Source: CAYGZA01 sp964354135 | GTDB lineage: Bacteria > Planctomycetota > Planctomycetia > Pirellulales > Thermoguttaceae | DNA: 9,907 nt | Direction of reading: 5' to 3' | Assembly: GCA_964354135.1 (NCBI GenBank) | Contig: CAYGZA010000256.1 | Coordinates: 1-9,907 of the forward strand | Shown here: piece by piece, positions 5,623 to 9,907 of the stretch | How the letters are laid out: every line of letters starts with the position of its first letter | Numbering within the stretch: the stretch's first letter is position 1 | Made by a program: the position numbers and the translations under genes | Notes under the pieces: generated by a model | The model's database searches: none | What the model saw: the letters and a program-made list of their open reading frames with translations, nothing else | Told to the model about the DNA's origin: nothing

Positions 5623-6198
5623 TCACCGCAGAGTCTGCACCTGGATGTTGAGAAATCCCCGCATGTCCAGCCGATGGGCCGCCCCCAAGAACAAGAGCCC
5701 GGTCTCGTCCGGCAGGAGGGTTTCATCTATCCGCTTCGCGATGAACCGATCGCGGGCCTCCAGCAGACACTTCGCCTGTTCCGCCGGCTCTCCTGGGGCG
5801 TGAGCGGAGTCCGCGGGAGCTCCTAGGTGCCGTTGCTGCAGCTCATATTCCCGGATCAGCAGTTGCGGGTCTTCCGTCCCTATCAACGTCGCGCCCTTGC
5901 CCACCAAATCCAGAACGAGCTGATGGTTGCGACTGCCTGCCTGGGCGAGCTGCTCGACGATTTCCTGTTCGAACTTGCAGACCGGCAACCCGTCCTGGTA
6001 GATCCGAACCTTCTTGTAGTCCACGTCCAAAACGTCGATCTTCTCGCGAATGGCATCCCATAGTTCGGCGACGGTGCGTTCGCGTCGGCTCCACATCGTC
6101 GGCCCAGACTCCTTGAGGTAACGGGCCCGCACGGACTCCGATAGCGACCCCAGGTCAACGGACGTGTGGACAATCGGGACACGGATGAGTTGTCTCAT
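5623..6198 (-). CDS. Conserved protein of unknown function, next to the gvp cluster
   Basis: This 191-residue soluble-looking protein has no signal peptide and no membrane segment. It opens MRQLIRVPIVHTSVDLGSL and continues with RTVAELWDAIREKIDVL and VRIYQDGLPVC (65-75), then EQLAQAGSRNHQLVLDLVGKGATLIGTEDP (82-111). After a variable Pro/Ala linker (about 125-140) it ends ARDRFIAKRIDETLLPDETGLLFLGAAH...NIQVQTL. I recognise this as a conserved bacterial pattern (RIYQDGLP, NHQL, GLLFLGAAH) but know no function, and I do not invent one. The ATG at 6198 is chosen because the conserved part begins there. The frame is open back to 6399 with non-conserved sequence, and the ribosome site is weak; a GCTTCC-GAC-GGAAGC hairpin (6211-6225) lies just upstream. 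It converges on gvpF/L with a 78 bp gap. Confidence 0.75.
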   Translation of the reverse strand: MRQLIRVPIVHTSVDLGSLSESVRARYLKESGPTMWSRRERTVAELWDAIREKIDVLDVDYKKVRIYQDGLPVCKFEQEIVEQLAQAGSRNHQLVLDLVGKGATLIGTEDPQLLIREYELQQRHLGAPADSAHAPGEPAEQAKCLLEARDRFIAKRIDETLLPDETGLLFLGAAHRLDMRGFLNIQVQTLR

Positions 6199-6371
6199 GG
6201 GCTTCAGCGAGCTTCCGACGGAAGCGTCTCCAAGGTAGACACTCTGCTTGTCTTGCTTTCGGAGTCCCGCAGCCGCTGCTTGAGCCAATCCATCGCTTAC
6301 CACGGAACGACCGATCCACGCAGACAACTTCGCCGATTTGTCTTGGTTTGTCTCTGAGAGAGCGGGTCGTG

Positions 6372-6818
6372 TCAAGGCCTGCTGTGTTCTGGGCCACAAG
6401 ACCTTAGGGGCGACCCGTCTGGCACAATATCAATTTGCAGGGCGGGGTCGGCGGCGGGGATGTACGTCGTCGGCAGGCCCAGTTCCTTGCGGACGATGTT
6501 GCAGCCCTGGGCGATGGCCGCGGCCTTGTAGAAGGCGATCTCGCGGTTGCAGCCTTGGCGGCCGAAGCCGCAGTCGCTGGAGACCACGAGGCGCTCGGGC
6601 GGGATGTGCTTGAGGGCCTTGCGGATCTCGGCGGCCACGTCTTCGGGCCGGTCGGCCTGGAGCGTGCGGTGGCTCACCGCCCCGATGCAGACCTTCTTCT
6701 TCAGGTCGTGCTTGAACCGATCGAACAGCTCAATGTCCTTGAAGCCGCGGTCCTTCATCTCGACCGTCCACACGTCCCCCTTGGCGTGCTCCAGAATGCC
6801 GGAGAAATCGTACGGAGG
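6372..6818 (-). pseudogene. 5'-truncated MetE-like (cobalamin-independent methionine synthase) remnant
   Basis: The 148 codons carry an unmistakable C-terminal MetE/UROD-like barrel segment: YDFSGILEHAKGDVWTVEMKDRGFKDIELF, then KKVCIGAVSHRTLQADRPEDVAAEIRKAL, then ERLVVSSDCGFGRQGCNREIAFYKAAAIAQGCNIVRKELGLP. The last block holds the Cys of the zinc/homocysteine site (SSDCGFGR). Homology runs right up to an in-frame TAG at 6819-6821. There is no start with a ribosome site and no N-terminal half upstream; the 6819-6970 region reads as unrelated sequence. Short MetE-like proteins are about 340-380 aa, so more than half is missing. The GTG at 6773 could give a 133-residue product, but it would lack most of the barrel. 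I call it a broken gene that once coded for a MetE-like methyltransferase. Confidence 0.75.
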
Positions 6819-6901
6819 CTACGGCGGCGGGTCAAATCGACGCCACCGAGGAATCCCCTCGGGCGTGGGGCCCCGCCTGTGGCCGGCGACAAGAGGCAGG
6901 G

Positions 6902-6907
6902 TATAAT
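6902..6907 (+). promoter_or_regulatory. Candidate -10 box for the sulfatase gene
   Basis: A perfect TATAAT lies 63 bp before the sulfatase ATG. No good TTGACA-like box sits 16-18 bp upstream (the sequence there is GC-rich), so it is either an activator-dependent or a chance -10. A 16-bp near-palindrome GGCGTGGGGCCCCGCC overlaps the region just upstream (about 6862-6877). Confidence 0.35.
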
Positions 6908-6970
6908 GGCGGCCGATCGGGTAGCAGGAATAGGTCGCTTCGAGACGTCTAAGAACAGGAGAAGCCCTCG

Positions 6971-8545
6971 ATGAACAGCCACAAGAGATGGATCGTCGCG
7001 GCGATTGCCGCTCTGCTGGGACATGGCGCCGCGGTTTGCCCGGCAGCGGAGCCGGCCGCCGGCGCCAAGGACGCCTCGGCGGCGCGGCCCAACATCCTTT
7101 TCATCATGAGCGACGACCACGCCTCCCACGCCATCGGCGCCTACGGCAGCCGGATCAACAAGACACCCCAGCTCGACCGGCTGGCCAAGGAGGGAATGCG
7201 GTTTACCAACTGCTTTTGCACCAATTCGATCTGCGGCCCCAGCCGGGCCGTGATCCTTACCGGCAAGTACAGCCACCTGAACGGCTATATCCGAAATGAG
7301 ACCCTCTTCGACGGCAGCCAGCCGAACGTCGCCAAGCTCCTCCGCAAGGCCGGCTACCAGACCGCGATCGTCGGCAAGTGGCACCTCGGGAGCGACCCGA
7401 CGGGCTTCGATTACTGGAACATCCTCCCCGGCCAGGGCGTCTATTACGACCCGGTGCTGATCGAGATGGGCCAGCACAAGAAGCACGCCGGCTACGTGAC
7501 CGACATCATCACCGACTTCGTGCTGGAGTTTCTCCAGAAGCGCCGCGACAAGAGCAAGCCGTTCTTCCTGATGTACCACCACAAGGCCCCGCACCGTTCC
7601 TGGCAGCCGGGCCTGAAGCACAAGACGCTCTACGACGACGTGGAGATCCCCGAGCCGGCGACCTTCAACGACGACTGGTCGAACCGGGCTTCGGCGGCGA
7701 AGACCCAGGAAATGACGATCGAGCGGCACCTCACGCCCACCGACCTCAAGGAGCCGCCGCCCGCCGGGCTTGCCGGCGAGGCGCTCAAGAAATGGAAGTA
7801 CCAGCGGTACATCAAGGACTACTTGCGGTGCATTGCCTCGGTGGACGAGAACGTCGGCCGCGTGCTGGACTACCTCGACCAGTCGGGCCTGGCCGCCAAC
7901 ACGATCGTCGTCTACACCTCGGACCAGGGCTTCTTCCTGGGCGATCACGGCTGGTTCGACAAGCGGTTCATGTACGAGGAGTCCCTGCGGATGCCGCTCT
8001 TGATCCGCTGGCCGGGGCACGTCAAGCCGGGCTCCACCAGCGATAAGATCGTCCTGAACCTCGACTTCGCGGAGACCTTCCTGGACTGCGCCGGCCAAAA
8101 GACCCCCGACGACATGCAGGGCCGCAGCTTTCGGGCAATCCTCGAGGGCAACTCCCCAGCCGACTGGCGGACCTCGATGTATTATCGCTACTACGAATTC
8201 CCCGCCGTACACAGCGTGCAGAAGCACTACGGCGTGCGGACCGACCGGTACAAGCTGATCTTCTACAACGAGCTTAACGAGTGGGAGCTGTTTGACCTCC
8301 AAAAAGACCCGGACGAACTCAAGAGCGTATACGCCGATCCGCAGTACGCCCGGATGGTCGAAGAGCTCAAAGGCGAAATCCAGCGATTGAAGGAGCAGTA
8401 CAAAGATAAGGACATCGAGCCGGCCATCCGGAAAGCCAAGCCGGCGAAGCCGAAACCGGCCCGCAAGCCACGGATCGCAGCCGCGGTGCCGGTCAGCGAG
8501 ACGGTGGCCTACCCGAGGCAACCGCGGTCCCAAGGCGAACAGTGA
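6971..8545 (+). CDS. Secreted formylglycine-dependent sulfatase
   Basis: This 524-residue sulfatase hydrolyses sulfate esters, most likely on sulfated polysaccharides or sugars, outside the cytoplasm. The signal peptide is MNSHKRWIVAAIAALLGHGAAVCPAAE (cleavage probably after the A-A region near 25-27; a lipoprotein reading at C23 is weak). The catalytic core starts RPNILFIMSDDHASHAIGAYG with metal ligands D48/D49. The CGPSR motif (88-92) supplies Cys88, the residue converted to formylglycine. VGKWHLG (134-140) gives the Lys/His pair, and TSDQGFFLGDHGWFDKRFMYEE (316-337) carries the second metal Asp318 and Gln319. GVRTDRYKLIFY and WELFDLQKDPDE are the usual C-terminal marks. A Lys/Pro/Ala-rich tail (about 488-504) follows. 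The ATG has an AGGAG site 11 nt upstream. A formylglycine-generating enzyme is needed but not seen here. The exact substrate cannot be read from sequence. Confidence 0.95.
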   Translation: MNSHKRWIVAAIAALLGHGAAVCPAAEPAAGAKDASAARPNILFIMSDDHASHAIGAYGSRINKTPQLDRLAKEGMRFTNCFCTNSICGPSRAVILTGKYSHLNGYIRNETLFDGSQPNVAKLLRKAGYQTAIVGKWHLGSDPTGFDYWNILPGQGVYYDPVLIEMGQHKKHAGYVTDIITDFVLEFLQKRRDKSKPFFLMYHHKAPHRSWQPGLKHKTLYDDVEIPEPATFNDDWSNRASAAKTQEMTIERHLTPTDLKEPPPAGLAGEALKKWKYQRYIKDYLRCIASVDENVGRVLDYLDQSGLAANTIVVYTSDQGFFLGDHGWFDKRFMYEESLRMPLLIRWPGHVKPGSTSDKIVLNLDFAETFLDCAGQKTPDDMQGRSFRAILEGNSPADWRTSMYYRYYEFPAVHSVQKHYGVRTDRYKLIFYNELNEWELFDLQKDPDELKSVYADPQYARMVEELKGEIQRLKEQYKDKDIEPAIRKAKPAKPKPARKPRIAAAVPVSETVAYPRQPRSQGEQ

Positions 8546-8546
8546 C

Positions 8547-8589
8547 AAACCTCGATCCTGCCCTGATCGCCTTGCACTAGACGAGGTTT
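8547..8589 (+). terminator. Hairpin directly after the sulfatase stop
   Basis: The arms AAACCTCG (8547-8554) and CGAGGTTT (8582-8589) are perfectly complementary with a 27-nt loop, starting 2 nt after the sulfatase stop codon. The right arm runs into TTTTGCG. The long loop and short stem make it a weak terminator candidate; it may instead act with the palindrome that follows. Confidence 0.3.
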
Positions 8590-8590
8590 T

Positions 8591-8690
8591 GCGATCACGG
8601 GAGGGCGAGGCTCCTGCCGAGCCGAGCAGGAAACGCCAGTTTGGCAACCAGAAGTGCGGCTGGGCAGGAGCCTCGCCCTCCCGGAATCGC
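8591..8690. repeat. Long REP-like palindrome between the sulfatase and isomerase genes
   Basis: The arms 8591-8618 and 8663-8690 are complementary over 28 positions with only a central 2-nt mismatch (8596-8597 versus 8684-8685). The core arm begins GGGAGGGCGAGGCTCCTGCC. Pairing continues inward (AGCCG at 8620-8624 with CGGCT at 8657-8661), giving a cruciform-like stem of about 35 bp around a 30-nt loop that holds a small GCCA/TGGC palindrome. It interrupts the 173 bp gap between two same-strand genes. Translated fragments of the arms (REGEAPAEPS, AGASPSR) match the kind of spurious ORFs that I associate with abundant planctomycete intergenic repeats. It could end transcription, stabilise the upstream mRNA or simply be a dispersed REP/REPIN-like element. 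Confidence 0.85.
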
Positions 8691-8718
8691 GCAACGTCAT
8701 TCAGGAGAGGAACACCCC

Positions 8719-9627
8719 ATGAACCGACGCAGTTTTCTCCGCCGCTCGGCGGCCGCGGCCGTCACTCTGGCGGCTGCGAAGAGCGGATTGCCGATGAGCC
8801 ATGCCGCCGAGACCGAGGCGAAGAAAGTCATCGTGGGCGCGCACCCCTGGGTCTATGCCGCCACGCAGCCCAAGTACGACATCTACCCGATCCTCGACCG
8901 GATCTTCGCCGACATGGCCTACGCGGGACTCGAGGGCATCGAGCTGATGCATACGGCGCTCAGGCCCGAGGACGCCGTGGAGCGGATTGCGGCCCTCGCC
9001 CAGAAGCACCGCTTGCCGGTGATCGGCACTTCGTTCGGCGGCGACATGTGGGACCGCGGCCGGCACGCCACAATCCTCGAAGACGCGGAGCTGGTGGTCA
9101 CTCGGCTGGCCAAGTTGGGCGGGAAGACCCTCGGCACCTCGGTCGGCGCCGCCAAGGGCCCGAAAACCCCCGAACAGCTCGACGCCCAAGCCGAGCTGCT
9201 GCGCAAGATCATCGCCCTTTGCAAGACCCACGGCGTGACGCTCAACCTGCACAACCACACCTACGAAGTGGAGAACAAGCTCCACGACCTCAAGGGGACG
9301 CTGGAGCGAATCCCCGAGGTGAAACTCGGCCCCGACCTCAACTGGCTGGTCCGCGGCGGCGTGGACCCGGTGGAGTTCATCCGCCGCTACCGCGACCGGA
9401 TCGTCTTCCTGCACCTCCGCGACCAGAAGGCGGACGGCAAGTGGTCCGAGGCGATGGGCGAAGGGGACATGGATTATGCGGCCATCGGCAAGGCGCTGCG
9501 CGAGATCGGCTTCGCCGGCCACGCGGTCATCGAGCTGGCGCACGAGGGGGACTTCCGCCCGACGCGGCCGCTGCGGGAGAGCCTCAAGCTGAGCCGACAG
9601 TACGTCAAGAAGACTTTGGGGTACTGA
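8719..9627 (+). CDS. Tat-exported xylose isomerase-like TIM-barrel protein (sugar isomerase/epimerase)
   Basis: This 302-residue protein starts MNRRSFLRRSAAAAVTLAAAKSG..HAAE, a twin-arginine signal (RRSFLRR) with Ala-rich core, so it is folded before export. The rest is an AP-endonuclease-2/xylose isomerase-like barrel: GLEGIELMHTAL with the strand-2 Glu, HRLPVIGTSFGG, the THGVTLNLHNHTYEVEN strand with the metal-site HNH, KLGPDLNWLVRGGVDPVEFI with Asp, RIVFLHLRDQKADGKWSEAMGEGDMDY with His, and HAVIELAHEGD with the final Glu. These are the usual divalent-metal ligands of sugar isomerases/epimerases. The ATG at 8719 has AGGAGAGG upstream (8703-8710). Pairing with the sulfatase suggests use of desulfated sugars, although substrate and exact reaction (isomerase, epimerase or lyase-like) are unknown. 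Confidence 0.88.
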   Translation: MNRRSFLRRSAAAAVTLAAAKSGLPMSHAAETEAKKVIVGAHPWVYAATQPKYDIYPILDRIFADMAYAGLEGIELMHTALRPEDAVERIAALAQKHRLPVIGTSFGGDMWDRGRHATILEDAELVVTRLAKLGGKTLGTSVGAAKGPKTPEQLDAQAELLRKIIALCKTHGVTLNLHNHTYEVENKLHDLKGTLERIPEVKLGPDLNWLVRGGVDPVEFIRRYRDRIVFLHLRDQKADGKWSEAMGEGDMDYAAIGKALREIGFAGHAVIELAHEGDFRPTRPLRESLKLSRQYVKKTLGY

Positions 9628-9854
9628 ACCCGCCGATGTCGCGGAATTGGGGACGCACCGGCTTCGTCACGCGGTCGTCATGGGGCGCCAAGGCGGGCTT
9701 GCTCGATGAGAATGAATGCGGCCCCGCGAAGGGCGTCGAACTGCGATCTCAGACCGAGCCCGAAGCCGCCCTGGATGCTCACCCAGTGGCGTCAAAGACC
9801 TAATCATCGTCTGCAGGTCAAGGGTTCTCACAGAAACCTGACAGCCGGCAAAAG

Positions 9855-9907
9855 CGAGGGCGACGGGACTCGAACCCGCAACCACTGGATCGACAGTCCA
9901 GTACTCT
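9855..9907 (-). tRNA. tRNA-Asp(GTC), 3' part, cut by window edge
   Basis: On the minus strand the sequence shows the end of the D-stem (GAGT), the anticodon stem CTGGA/TCCAG with loop CTGTCGA (anticodon GTC, Asp), variable region TGGTT, T-arm GCGGG-TTCGAGT-CCCGT, and acceptor strand CGCCCTC. G73 ends it at 9855 and is the discriminator expected for Asp. No CCA is encoded (CTT follows). The 5' half lies beyond the right edge. Confidence 0.85.

Noticed and set aside
6755..8647. 630-residue open frame antisense to the sulfatase
   Set aside because: It is a shadow of a complete sulfatase; the translation is rich in Val/Leu/Arg/Gly with no domain.
8589..9803. 404-residue plus-strand frame over the isomerase gene
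   Set aside because: It starts within the palindrome (REGEAPAEPS) and runs out of frame through a clear Tat-signal TIM-barrel gene.
9667..9885. 72-residue frame starting MVAGSSPVA on the minus strand
   Set aside because: The MVAGSSPVA opening is the translated T-arm of the tRNA, a well-known false gene.
9855..9907. tRNA end as an integration (att) site
   Set aside because: There is no integrase gene and no second copy of the tRNA 3' end in the window.

Overview
The window comes from a GC-rich bacterial genome and looks planctomycete-like. Three things point that way. It has a secreted formylglycine-type sulfatase next to a Tat-exported sugar isomerase-like TIM barrel. It has a long imperfect palindrome whose arms read as the 'GEAPAEP / AGASPSR' type of spurious peptide, which I associate with planctomycete intergenic repeats. 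It also uses Shine-Dalgarno starts with large intergenic gaps. The lineage is an inference from content, not from a marker gene.

Positions 1-5544 are one end of a gas vesicle (gvp) cluster arranged around a ~700 bp divergent control region (1297-1993). Leftward (minus strand) run gvpA (the main shell protein, 1296-1078), a small GvpC-like charged helical protein (897-634), a probable transcription terminator (539-486), and the start of gvpN (265 to beyond the left edge). Rightward (plus strand) run gvpH (an Hsp20-fold protein, 1994-2563), a complete CDC48/VAT-type double AAA+ ATPase (2591-4750) and a GvpF/GvpL-family protein (4753-5544). The rightward genes are separated by 27 and 2 bp and are almost certainly one transcript. 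Other gvp genes (J, K, G, S and so on) are not in the window and presumably lie to the left. The idea of how the genes cooperate is partly family knowledge and partly inference: GvpA builds the shell, GvpF/L and GvpN act in assembly, GvpH is chaperone-like, and the CDC48-like unfoldase could remodel assembly intermediates or remove subunits.

Positions 5623-6818 (minus strand) hold a conserved protein of unknown function (5623-6198) and a 5'-truncated remnant of a cobalamin-independent methionine synthase (MetE)-like gene (6372-6818). The remnant marks a rearrangement boundary next to the gas vesicle locus.

Positions 6971-9627 (plus strand) hold the secreted sulfatase and the Tat-exported xylose isomerase-like TIM-barrel protein. 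They are separated by a hairpin and a long REP-like palindrome, and together look like a polysaccharide or sulfated-sugar use pair. At the right edge (9855-9907, minus strand) is the 3' part of a tRNA with anticodon GTC (Asp).
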